From Bacteroidales bacterium (lineage in GTDB: Bacteria; Bacteroidota; Bacteroidia; Bacteroidales; GCA-2748055): 41,846 nt of DNA. The stretch is from contig JAIPBT010000041.1 in assembly GCA_021738565.1 (NCBI GenBank), positions 1 to 41,846 on the forward strand, given 5' to 3'. The notes under the pieces were generated by a model. That model worked only from the letters and a program-made list of their open reading frames with translations. It was not told the DNA's origin and did not search any database. Below, one piece after another: positions 25,201 through 33,192 of the stretch. Position 1 is the stretch's first letter. Every line of letters begins with the position of its first letter. A program made the translations under genes and the position numbers.

Positions 25201-25499
25201 CCAACGAATACAGCCAGGGCAGGGAGGTACCGGGATTTTTTGAACAACCTGCCCAAACTTTTGAAAGCAACAAATGCACCTGTAAATGAAGTAAGCCACA
25301 GTATGAATGTTGCCATTACCGGGAATGCAGCCTTCATACATGGATAAGCTGCACGACTGGGTTTTGGGATCACCCTGACAAGGAACCATGCGGTGGCCAG
25401 GATCCCCATAATGATAAAGATCAGTTTGCCGGGAATTTTTAAGCCCGTGAGCCAATTCCTGAAATTATTGAATTTTCTTTCAAATTTTGGATGTGTCAT
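22221..25499 (-). CDS. Long DUF362-type paralogue with CBM9-like, Ig-like and T9SS domains
   Basis: A 1092-residue protein that matches the neighbour at 20149-22143 along its first 570 residues: three N-terminal hydrophobic segments with VIPKPSRAAYPCM, then the DUF362-like domain with 'ADYLINLAALKAHARAGITL'. It has three added parts. Residues about 590-820 resemble a CBM9-like sugar-binding domain ('VDGIGDDDCWKTANW', 'MYFLVKTTDDVFVD'). Two cadherin/Ig-like repeats follow (about 830-920 with 'FFSDEDGDVLTF', and 930-1010 with 'FADPDGDELIF', both calcium-site-like). The C-terminus is a T9SS type A sorting domain ('KLYPNPVNDALNVKF', 'LDRGMYFLEI'). The extra domains suggest glycan or surface binding. 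It is first in the two-gene unit. Confidence 0.78.
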   Translation of the reverse strand: MTHPKFERKFNNFRNWLTGLKIPGKLIFIIMGILATAWFLVRVIPKPSRAAYPCMKAAFPVMATFILWLTSFTGAFVAFKSLGRLFKKSRYLPALAVFVGGLAFSAVLVNTGSLKIKGNTKSVTESVYHPSNEPFGEPQGIVPGRVVWNWDPNATDENCPNTGTDPYVSDDNTDQAIVDAMLTESITALSNSPDAATSWDAIFKIFNSKKGKGEVGYADGETIFIKINEGTSSWYGENWSDPVRVTTKPPIAETSPQVTLGILKQLIEYAGVPQENIWVADPKSHIWQDSYEKFAAVYPNVNYGDRDSDYEGTRTMLTEAIEPSVFFSDKGADMPDAINDTYYAEMVNADYLINLAALKAHARAGITLTAKNHFGSHNRGSAAHMHPGLVAPENDIVERPDYGMYRVLVDIMGSSVLGGNTLLFLVDGLWGGTEATKFPVKWQMQPFNNNWPNSIFMSLDQVALESVCFDFLRHEAEIGADEWMDRPNFAQGVDDYLHQAADSEYWPDGISYDPDNSGTPIGSLGVHEHWNNPTLKQYSQNLGEDQGIELYAIPSDLVADAGTFEAREASTLPSVDGIGDDDCWKTANWNHIDQLWIPWGENNIPMEDFNGRFKVMWSSETNLMYFLVKTTDDVFVDNYEYPDGGYPDYDIVEVFIDEDHSGGGHVFDTDTEDAENAFSYHIAIDQPVDGGSVSIAHVLDIAGTSWGDRTTPDYFDHFPDFTVTRDGNTLTWEFSLEVHSDAYDPADKDASLVALSEGKVMGVSLAYCDNDTPGTARDNFFGSVEVTQEAYNDHWKLADDYGVLTLTAAGQPINHYPQAMTPLPDYEFGERNVEQTILTDLTIFFSDEDGDVLTFNAASSESLLTVEADGKILKGTALSGFRGPAIVTVTASDAMYYNTSLSFQVTAVNHSPEVEAYINDYRVNEIGSTETIVSNLHNVFADPDGDELIFSVSTDDPELSAIVDGNMLKIESSLDYTGPSVVIVTASDGLLETDVTFTVTSDVGISLNEIENSIKLYPNPVNDALNVKFNSSFNGDVFIRILGINGQLHETYYFPKVQHTFQKVIHLESLDRGMYFLEIHSKGAVATRKFVK

Positions 25500-25811
25500 C
25501 TTCCTGAATAATTTTATTAATGCTCCCGGGATGTGGTATCTGAGAACTGTTGGTTAAATAAAGACGGTAACCTTCATTGCAAAATTTTTTGCAACAGGTT
25601 GATTAGTTAGTTAATAGTTGATACAAAAGTAACCAATATTTTGATAGGCGCTATTGGCAGGTCTATATTTTAAATTCTGTTTAAATTATTTTACGATCGT
25701 TAATTATAAAGCTTTCTCTATCAAATAATAACGGAAGATGCCAGTTTAAATTTACCGGTCCCGGAAAGACCCCGGAGGGAACATGACCTGAATGTGTACA
25801 TCACGATGGAA
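25500..25811. promoter_or_regulatory. Upstream region of the DUF362 pair; possible -7 element
   Basis: No gene is seen in this 312-bp gap. On the minus strand TACTTTTG (25631-25624) fits the Bacteroidota -7 consensus TAnnTTTG, about 125 bp upstream of the DUF362 paralogue, but no TTG box is at the right distance. Repeated TTAATTAT/TTAGTTAATAG runs (25600-25720) are AT-rich. Weak evidence only. Confidence 0.3.
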
Positions 25812-28211
25812 TTATTCCCTTCTGATCAGTTCGGCCGGGTTAACCCTTGCCAGCCTCAACGAATGATATATAACAGCCAGCCATGAAAATGCAACCAGGA
25901 ACACGGCTATTGCTCCGAAAATCCAGACCGGAACCGATGACTGATAAATGAAGTTGTTTCGCCACTGGACCATTGAAAACCAGGCTACTGGTAAGGCAAT
26001 ACCCGAAGATACCATCGCCAGGAAGAGGTACTGAAGTAATTCGGGCATCAGAATGTTTCTGATGCTTGCTCCGTTTACCCTGCGGATGGCTGCTGCATGC
26101 AATTTTTGGCTGATCAGGAAGCCGCTGAGGGCATAGAGTCCCGTTCCTGCAATGAGGACTGAAACTATGCTGAAAATGATCAATACCCTGATCTCAGTCA
26201 GCTCAGTTGCATACAACCTTCGATACATTTCCGAGGTAAAAATATACCTGAGTGGATGTTCAGGAAACAATTCTTTCCAGACTTTTTCAAGGGAACGGAT
26301 GCCCTGCTCAGTATTTTCTGAAAGGCGGACAGAAAAACAATACAGCCAGTAATATTCCGGGAAAATAAGCATTGGAGTGATCTCCCGTTCCATATTTGAA
26401 AGATGAAAATCTTCTACGACACCCCTGACCTCACCGGGGTAGAGTATTTCATCCACAAGAAAATCCAGGGTCAGTTTTCTCCCGATCAGATCCTGGTACT
26501 GATCTGTATGCAGTTTCGCTGCAGTTTCATTCAATAGGAAATATTCGGTTGTATCACCGGTTACATAATGATCCGGGAAGTCCTTACCGGCCAGTATTTG
26601 AAGATCATAGAACCTGCTGAAGTTTTCATCCACCGGAAAAACAAACAAACGGTCCTCAGTCCGGGGCAATCCCTCGATCCTGTAACCAAATGCATCCATT
26701 GCCGTGCCACCGGGTTCTTCCATCATTGCAGTGACTTCCTGGATGCCAGGATGCTTCAGTAATTCTTCCTTGAAAAGACCATATTTGTCTATAATGGGAC
26801 GGGGAAGATTTGGGATTTGAATGGAAAGCCTGTCAGTTGAACCGATCTGGCGGGAAATGGAATACTTCACCTGTTCATTGATCATAAGCAGATTCGTTAT
26901 AAGAACAAAGGTGATCACAAATTCGGTTATGATCACTCCCCTGATGAACCAGTTGCGTGTGTGCATGACGGGATCGAATGCGTTGTTTGCTGAAAAATAC
27001 TTCCTCTTTAATGACCTGTACAATCTCCTTGTTGCATACAATGCTGTGATAAATGCAGAAAGCAACAGGATGATAAGAATGATTAAAAAACTGACCACAA
27101 GCAACATCTTGTCCTTGAAAAGGGGAACACCGAACATGTGCTCCACAGGTTTACTGATCAGGATGCTGAATAAAACTCCAAGGAAAAAGGCAATCAATCC
27201 AATAGAAACTAGCTCTACGAGGAATTGCAAAAAGAAGTCCTTTTTACCGGCACCAGTCTGCCACTGCGAGATAAGCCTTTTGATTTTCAGTTGGTTCTGA
27301 CTGATGGCAAGTAGGGTGAAATTGAACCAGGCAAGCACAAATACCAGCATTCCTGCAATGAACATTACAAGCACTGTCTGATAATGTACATTTTGTTCAA
27401 GTTCCCTGGCAAGATGTGACCTGAGGTGGATATCAGTAAGGGCTATTAGCTTCGGTTCAATCCCCCTTGCGTAATTCTCTTCATTCGCGGATCTGATAAG
27501 CTCACTGATCTTGGGGGGTACGACTTCCGGGTTAACAGAGGGCTCTAGCAATGAATAAACCCATGCCGTGGAATTGAATGCCGCGGGATCATCGAAGGAT
27601 GTCAGCAGCTGAATGTCAAAATGGCTGTTTTCCGGAAATTCCCTGAAGATCCCGGTAACCTCGTATTCATCTGATTCATTGCTGAATTGGTGACAGATCT
27701 CTACCGTCTTTCCAATTGGGTCCGTATTTCCAAAATACTTTTGAACGGTTGGTTGTGATAAAATTACACGTTTCGGACCGCTAAGTACTTCCGCAATATT
27801 TCCCACCATCAGTTCTGGCTGGAAAATTTCAAGGAAAGAGGGGTCGCATGCATAGGTTTTGTCCTCGTAAAAAACCAGGTTTTCTTTTTTAACGATCGCA
27901 TTGCGAAAGGGCGCAAGGCGTGCCAGTTTTTTGATTTCGGGTATTTCAGCATGGTACAGCTGTTGAATGATATCACCATGAATAATTCGTGCTGTATGCC
28001 TTTCGAAATTCTCTCTTTTCTCAAAAAGTGAGATCCTGTATATGTCTCTGGAATCTGAAAAATGCCTGTCGAAGCTAAGGTGCCGGCCGCTCCACTGGAT
28101 AATGCTCATAAAAGTGGATATCCCAAGCGCCATTCCTGCAGTGACAATAATTGTATACAGCAGATTGCGCCTGAGATTCCTGAAGGTGAATACAAATAAT
28201 CTTCCAATCAT
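25812..28211 (-). CDS. FtsX/MacB-type ABC transporter permease
   Basis: The 799-residue protein has the double-module layout of Bacteroidota FtsX-like permeases. TM1 is at about 16-36, followed by a periplasmic MacB-PCD domain (about 40-270) and three further membrane segments (about 280-400). A second module follows, with TM near 430-452, a second periplasmic domain (about 460-680), and three final segments (about 690-790). The C-terminus ends 'LARVNPAELIRRE', the family's usual coupling tail. Such permeases work with a LolD/MacB-like ATPase in export, lipoprotein release or antimicrobial-peptide resistance; no ATPase gene is adjacent, so the partner is elsewhere. No accessory sensor genes are seen. 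Substrate unknown. Confidence 0.9.
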   Translation of the reverse strand: MIGRLFVFTFRNLRRNLLYTIIVTAGMALGISTFMSIIQWSGRHLSFDRHFSDSRDIYRISLFEKRENFERHTARIIHGDIIQQLYHAEIPEIKKLARLAPFRNAIVKKENLVFYEDKTYACDPSFLEIFQPELMVGNIAEVLSGPKRVILSQPTVQKYFGNTDPIGKTVEICHQFSNESDEYEVTGIFREFPENSHFDIQLLTSFDDPAAFNSTAWVYSLLEPSVNPEVVPPKISELIRSANEENYARGIEPKLIALTDIHLRSHLARELEQNVHYQTVLVMFIAGMLVFVLAWFNFTLLAISQNQLKIKRLISQWQTGAGKKDFFLQFLVELVSIGLIAFFLGVLFSILISKPVEHMFGVPLFKDKMLLVVSFLIILIILLLSAFITALYATRRLYRSLKRKYFSANNAFDPVMHTRNWFIRGVIITEFVITFVLITNLLMINEQVKYSISRQIGSTDRLSIQIPNLPRPIIDKYGLFKEELLKHPGIQEVTAMMEEPGGTAMDAFGYRIEGLPRTEDRLFVFPVDENFSRFYDLQILAGKDFPDHYVTGDTTEYFLLNETAAKLHTDQYQDLIGRKLTLDFLVDEILYPGEVRGVVEDFHLSNMEREITPMLIFPEYYWLYCFSVRLSENTEQGIRSLEKVWKELFPEHPLRYIFTSEMYRRLYATELTEIRVLIIFSIVSVLIAGTGLYALSGFLISQKLHAAAIRRVNGASIRNILMPELLQYLFLAMVSSGIALPVAWFSMVQWRNNFIYQSSVPVWIFGAIAVFLVAFSWLAVIYHSLRLARVNPAELIRRE

Positions 28212-28272
28212 GCGATCATTCCATAGCTTATTGTAAAGATAATAATTCAGTTCGAAAAATGAAAGAGAAGTT

Positions 28273-28480
28273 CTATTCCCATTTTAGCCTGGTTACGAGA
28301 TAACCAGATACATCTCCCTGTCCGAAATTCATAGCATCCTTGCTACGGTATACATCGTGCTTGTCAATAAAGTTGACCTGCTTTTAATACTACCTGTGGA
28401 GATTCAGGAAGCCAGCGCTGCATTTCACTTGCTGTGTCGTATTGGGCGATGTGCCAGTCTGACCACGTTATCTGAAGTTC
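28273..28480 (-). pseudogene. Frameshifted C-terminal remnant of an unidentified gene
   Basis: Between the GH78 stop and the permease start, the minus strand reads in one frame 'ELQITWSDWHIAQYD...WLPESPQVVLKAGQ' and then, after a one-base shift, 'VNFIDKHDVYRSKDAMNF' and 'GDVSGYLVTRLKWE' followed by stop at 28275-28273. The continuous protein-like composition across the shift shows a decayed gene. I do not recognise the family. It is preceded in frame by a stop at 28483, so nothing of the 5' part remains. Confidence 0.55.
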
Positions 28481-28494
28481 TTATGTAGATCTTA

Positions 28495-31227
28495 TCACTG
28501 ATCCAGCAAGAAATGATAATTTCCACTTAATGCCTCAAGAACAACGGACTCCTGGTTCATTTCCAGAACACGCAAGCCTTCAATCTCATTTACAACTTCC
28601 ATGTTTTTAATGAATATAACATTGTTTTCGATTAATACATATTCATTTTGCCGGCTCAAGGGTATTTTAACTGTTGAAGTTGTGTTGGGCGGTATGGTCA
28701 GATCCAATACGAACCGGTCTGCCTGTTTTTGCCATTTGCTTTTAAGGGTACCATACGGGGTCTCGATTTTTCCTTCAGCCCAATCCAGCCCTTTTACAGG
28801 CCTGGGTGCTATGATCGAATGACTGAAACCGGGATTGTCTTCATCTATCCTAATTCCTGCAAGGTGAGAATAAAACCATTCTCCGAGGGAGCCGAGTGCA
28901 AAATGGTTCCTTGAGTTCATCCTGTCCGGGGGTTCAGTGTCACTGTTCCACAGTTCCCACATTGAAGTTGCACCGTTAACCACCATATATCCCCAGCTCG
29001 GATATTCAGTGCTTATGGCTGTTTTCCATGCGATATCATGGTATCCGAAATCACTAAGAGTAGGGAGCAGATATTTTGTGCCGAGAAATCCGGTGGTTGG
29101 GTGATTTCCCCTTTCTGCAACGTCATCCTTTAAATTATCAACCACAGGTGCAAGTTTATCTGCCGGGGTTAAACCAAAATTAACAGGAAGCAGCATCGCA
29201 GTCTGGGTTTCTCCTTCATATATTGATCGTTTTGCATTGAAATACCTTTTCTGGAATGCCTGCCTGATCTCTTCAGCCAGGTCTGAATATTCTTTGTGGT
29301 CATCTTCGTAATTAAGAATGCCTGCAAATTTTGCCAGCAGTTTGGTACTGAAATAATAATATGCTGCAGAAATCGGCTGCTTGGGAGATTCAACAACGGC
29401 GATCCAGTCGGCATAACCTCCCCAGCCATCCCGGTCGTAAATGTACAGACCGTCTTTTTCCGTATTGCTGCGCATGTATTCTACCCATTCTTTATAGTCG
29501 TCATAGAATTCTGAAAGTATACGTTTGTCGTTATAGAACCTGTACATCTCCCAGGGAACAATGACAAATGCATCTCCCCATGCCGGTTTCGCAGGATATG
29601 TCACCACAATCGCCGGGTTTACATCGGTGACCCATCCTTCTTCTGACTGGCTGTCGGCAATATCCCTTATCCATTTGGCATAGAAACCCGACATGTCCAT
29701 GTTGTAGCAGGAGGTTGCAGCAAAGATCTGTGCGTCACCCATCCATCCCAGCCGTTCATCCCTTTGCGGACAATCCGTTGGAACTGAGAACATATTGCTT
29801 CTCTGTCCATTTTCGATATTTGCCTGTATCTTGTTAATAAGATCATTGCTGCATTTGAATGTACCTGTTTCGGGAGCTGCGTTGTGGTAATTCAGTCCGA
29901 TAACAGTTGAAGAATCAGGCTTTGACTGGAGTCCGCTGATCTCAACGTAGCGGAACCCATGGTAAGTAAAGGTTGGCTGCCAGGTTTCGGGACCGCCTCC
30001 TTTCAGAATGTATTTATCCGTAGCTTTTGCAGAGCGAAGGTTTTCCTGGGCAACAGATCCGTCCTCATGCAAAAGTTCTGCAAATTTCATTACTATTTCA
30101 TCTCCTGCTGTTCCCGATATATTGAGCCGTATACCTCCGGTCATGTTCATCCCCATATCGAAAACATAGGACCCGTTATCAATTTGGTTAACGGATTCGG
30201 GGATGACTTCCCTCGTAATCCTTATCGGTGGTGATGTATGGGCTGAAAGAATGGCCTCTCGTTGCTCGAATTCATCCGCATTGTCCCACTCCGTATCATC
30301 CAGCCCTGTTTCATTCCAATCCTCGATTTCAAGCCTTGCATCGTATGTTTCTCCATGATACAGCGAATTGTAGGTGATCGGAGAGAAATTCCATTTCCAT
30401 CCCTTGTCCGTCAGGAATAATTCCTTTGTACCATTTACATATTCAATTTCAATCTGCAAAAGGGCCATCAACGGACCTTTGCTGTATGAAGAGCCTCCCC
30501 TCCAACCCAGTCCTGAAGAGTACCAAACATTTCCAAGGATCATTCCTGCAGCATTGTTGCCTTTTTTTAGAAGATCCGTTACATCGTAGACCTGGTACAT
30601 GATCCTGGAAGGATAGTCGGTCCAGCCGGGGGTGAGAAGATCCTCGCTGACTTTTTCACCATTGAGATAGAATTGATAGCTTCCCAATCCGGAAACATAA
30701 GCCACGGCCCTCCTTACATTGTTGTTAAGCTTAATCTCATTTCTGAGTAATATTGATCTGGGGATCGCGGAATCATTCTTTGCCTCAGACTCAAATGCGC
30801 CAATCCATTTTGCCTTCCAGTCTGTTTGATCAAACAAGCCGGTGTAAAAAATCTTCGGTTCACTCCATTTTGTGGAAATTCCATCCTGGTTCCAGACACG
30901 GACACACCAGTAATATGTTTTGCCGGGAAGCAACTCATTTCCTTCGTAATTTACAAATACCGATTGGCCGGATTCAATTTTTCCGCTGTTCCATATATCA
31001 GCTCTGTTTTCATCAAGAAAACTGTTGTCAGTTGCAACCAGCACCTGGTAGGCAGTTTGGGCTGCGCCTCTTGCAGTGTCGTTAAGTATCCAGGAAAATC
31101 TGGGCTGACTGTTATCAATAATTTCACTCCCATACTCCACTGATAATTGAACAGGGGCTTCAGGAAGATTGTCAGAACATGAAACGATCATCAACAGGAG
31201 AAAAGTGGGAATCAATAGTTTTGTCAT
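28495..31227 (-). CDS. Lipoprotein alpha-L-rhamnosidase, GH78
   Basis: GH78 enzymes release terminal alpha-L-rhamnose from pectin, flavonoid glycosides or algal polysaccharides by an inverting mechanism. The 910-residue protein starts with a lipoprotein signal (lipobox VSC, Cys17). The four usual modules are visible: an Ig-like N-domain ('PRFSWIL', 'AYQVLVATD'), the Bac_rhamnosid_N domain ('ASVSGLG'-like 'AYVSGLGSYQFYLNGEKV', 'GWTDYPSR'), the catalytic barrel with DCPQRDERLGWMGDAQIF, and the C-terminal beta-sandwich. Acidic residues of the catalytic motif and the later Glu in 'TSMWELWN' are all present. It sits 57 bp downstream of the alpha/beta-hydrolase gene on the same strand, probably one transcript. 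Confidence 0.95.
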   Translation of the reverse strand: MTKLLIPTFLLLMIVSCSDNLPEAPVQLSVEYGSEIIDNSQPRFSWILNDTARGAAQTAYQVLVATDNSFLDENRADIWNSGKIESGQSVFVNYEGNELLPGKTYYWCVRVWNQDGISTKWSEPKIFYTGLFDQTDWKAKWIGAFESEAKNDSAIPRSILLRNEIKLNNNVRRAVAYVSGLGSYQFYLNGEKVSEDLLTPGWTDYPSRIMYQVYDVTDLLKKGNNAAGMILGNVWYSSGLGWRGGSSYSKGPLMALLQIEIEYVNGTKELFLTDKGWKWNFSPITYNSLYHGETYDARLEIEDWNETGLDDTEWDNADEFEQREAILSAHTSPPIRITREVIPESVNQIDNGSYVFDMGMNMTGGIRLNISGTAGDEIVMKFAELLHEDGSVAQENLRSAKATDKYILKGGGPETWQPTFTYHGFRYVEISGLQSKPDSSTVIGLNYHNAAPETGTFKCSNDLINKIQANIENGQRSNMFSVPTDCPQRDERLGWMGDAQIFAATSCYNMDMSGFYAKWIRDIADSQSEEGWVTDVNPAIVVTYPAKPAWGDAFVIVPWEMYRFYNDKRILSEFYDDYKEWVEYMRSNTEKDGLYIYDRDGWGGYADWIAVVESPKQPISAAYYYFSTKLLAKFAGILNYEDDHKEYSDLAEEIRQAFQKRYFNAKRSIYEGETQTAMLLPVNFGLTPADKLAPVVDNLKDDVAERGNHPTTGFLGTKYLLPTLSDFGYHDIAWKTAISTEYPSWGYMVVNGATSMWELWNSDTEPPDRMNSRNHFALGSLGEWFYSHLAGIRIDEDNPGFSHSIIAPRPVKGLDWAEGKIETPYGTLKSKWQKQADRFVLDLTIPPNTTSTVKIPLSRQNEYVLIENNVIFIKNMEVVNEIEGLRVLEMNQESVVLEALSGNYHFLLDQ

Positions 31228-31284
31228 CGCAGTAACTTTTATGGAATGTTAGTTTCCCTAAAAGTATAAAATTTTATGATTTTA

Positions 31285-32352
31285 TCAGCTTGGCTGGTTC
31301 TTAAAATGGTCATCGATAAAATCCCTTGCCATCTTCATTGATTCTTTACTTTCTCTGAAGACCATGTAAAAATTGAAAAAGCCGTGAATGATGCCTTCAT
31401 ATTCCTTGTAAATTACTTCCTGTCCTGATTCTTTTAGTTTTTCAGCATACAGGCTACCGTCGTCCCGGAGCGGGTCCACCTGGGCCGTTATTATCATAGC
31501 AGGGGGGATGTCTCCTGTAAGATCAGCTTCCAGGGGAGATGCGTATGGATTTCTATCATCGACACTGTCTCCCAGGTAATGTCTTTTTGATTCAAGTAAA
31601 AATTCTTCTGTAATTAAATAAGTACGCTTGTCATCCCTGAGGAAATACATTCTTGATGGAAATTCTTTTTCTACAAATGTTGTGGGAGGATAATACAGCA
31701 CCTGGCACAATACATTGTCCTTGTTCTCATCCCTGGATTTCAGGGCAAGTACAGTTGCAAGATTGGCTCCGGCACTGTCGCCCATCACTACGATCTTATT
31801 CCCTTTGCCGCCAATCGATTCCATATTATCAATGACCCAGTCAAAGACTGCACAGATATCATTAAGTGCTGCAGGAAACGGATACTTGGGTGCAAGCCTG
31901 TAATCAACAGCAATAACAATCTTATTACTGATGCGTGCCAATTTCTTGACAGCCATATCGTATTCCTCAATGCTGCCAAACATAAATCCTCCTCCATGGA
32001 TAAAAAAGATCACAGGAGTGGGCTCAGCCAATGATTTCCGGGTCGGATAATAAATCTTAACCGGCACATCATGCTCAGAATAGGTTACGATCGTATCAAT
32101 TGTTTTACGGACCCGTGGTTCGAAGATATCTATCAAACGCTTCGCAAATTCATTGTTATAAGGATTCTGCTCAACTTGATCAATGGCCTTCAGCAGCCTG
32201 TATGCTTTGGGATCAAGACAGGTTCCAGGTTCAGCGGTTACATATTTTACCTTCTTGCAGGGATTATTTTTCTGTTGGATCACAGAAGCAGATATGACAG
32301 TTACAGTGGCTATAAATACTAACGGCAGAAACCAGAAAGTTTTCTTGTGCAT
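31285..32352 (-). CDS. Secreted alpha/beta-hydrolase of the HSL/esterase type
   Basis: The 355-residue protein has a signal peptide or anchor at residues 5-22. It carries the hormone-sensitive-lipase family motifs: oxyanion loop HGGGF, nucleophile elbow GDSAG, Asp in 'AQVDPLRDDG', and His in 'GIIHGFFNF'. These enzymes hydrolyse short-chain esters such as acetyl or feruloyl groups. It lies directly upstream of the GH78 gene, 57 bp apart on the same strand, so removal of ester groups that block rhamnosidase action is a plausible role; this is inference. No carbohydrate-binding module is seen. The start at 32352 is the only Met preceding the hydrophobic segment. Confidence 0.88.
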   Translation of the reverse strand: MHKKTFWFLPLVFIATVTVISASVIQQKNNPCKKVKYVTAEPGTCLDPKAYRLLKAIDQVEQNPYNNEFAKRLIDIFEPRVRKTIDTIVTYSEHDVPVKIYYPTRKSLAEPTPVIFFIHGGGFMFGSIEEYDMAVKKLARISNKIVIAVDYRLAPKYPFPAALNDICAVFDWVIDNMESIGGKGNKIVVMGDSAGANLATVLALKSRDENKDNVLCQVLYYPPTTFVEKEFPSRMYFLRDDKRTYLITEEFLLESKRHYLGDSVDDRNPYASPLEADLTGDIPPAMIITAQVDPLRDDGSLYAEKLKESGQEVIYKEYEGIIHGFFNFYMVFRESKESMKMARDFIDDHFKNQPS

Positions 32353-32631
32353 TTTACCAGGGGTTAAGGTTAAAAAAATAATTGATGATCAGGATCGACC
32401 CTGGATGACAGGGCAGATATAAAGATACATAAACTATACCAAATCAATATATTACTGCTATACATTTGTAGTGTTTTTAAACATTTTCAAAATGTTTTTC
32501 ACCCGGCCTTACCGGCATTGACATACTGTAAACCGTTGTTTGCGCTGAACATCCTGCTGTTTGCTTAATAATGGTGTAAAATGAATAAAATCAAGATTTT
32601 ATGGATTAACTTGCAGTAAACATTGAAAACA

Positions 32632-33159
32632 ATGCAAAAGATGTATATCATAGTGTTTCTGACTTTTTTAAGTTGCTGCCGGATATACGGACAAGCTGAA
32701 GAAGTATTTTCCTGCATCGAACTTGGCATCGTTTTCACGTCAAATTCAGATTGGACCTTTCCCGGATACGGGGGATCCGGTGTATTTAACATAGAGAACA
32801 TTAACCACAATATGACTTTGAAAGCCTGGTATGAGGAATCAGGTTTAACAGCAGTTGAATGCCTCAATGAGATCATGGAGCGGGAGGGCATGTGCAATCT
32901 GATACGGCCATTTACAACAATGGTGGACCAACAGGATGCAACAGCCGTTATTGCAGGTTTCCACAAAATGAGAAAACCTTACAGGATCCTTCTATTGGCC
33001 GTGAAGAGGAAAGAAGGGTACAATATCATTACTTTTACCTGTCCTGATGCATGCTTCAGGGATCAAAGCCGAAAGTTGAAAGAGTTGATCGGATCCATAG
33101 AATTTATTCCGGCTGAGGAAGGCTATATGTATTATACCGGTTACTGGAAAACAAGTTAG
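32632..33159 (+). CDS. Small secreted hypothetical protein
   Basis: The start is placed at ATG 32632; an in-frame TTG three codons earlier adds nothing. The first 21 residues are a Sec signal peptide ('MYIIVFLTFLSCCRIYGQ', cleavage after YGQ or before; the two Cys could also form a lipobox-like end). The 175-residue product has several conserved-looking cysteines and a mix of beta-strand segments ('YNIITFTCPDACF') ending in 'GYMYYTGYWKTS'. I do not recognise a domain. It is flanked by convergent GH2 and divergent esterase genes and is the only plus-strand gene of this stretch. Confidence 0.6.
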   Translation: MQKMYIIVFLTFLSCCRIYGQAEEVFSCIELGIVFTSNSDWTFPGYGGSGVFNIENINHNMTLKAWYEESGLTAVECLNEIMEREGMCNLIRPFTTMVDQQDATAVIAGFHKMRKPYRILLLAVKRKEGYNIITFTCPDACFRDQSRKLKELIGSIEFIPAEEGYMYYTGYWKTS

Positions 33160-33166
33160 TGACTTT

Positions 33167-33192
33167 GACTGATTGATATCAGTCTGGTTTTA
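33167..33192. terminator. Possible two-way hairpin between convergent genes
   Basis: GACTGAT (33167-33173) and ATCAGTC (33178-33184) form a 7-bp stem with a 4-nt loop, 8 bp after the plus-strand gene and overlapping the stop of the GH2 gene, then TGGTTTTATT on the plus strand. It could end the small secreted gene. The stem is short. Confidence 0.35.
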
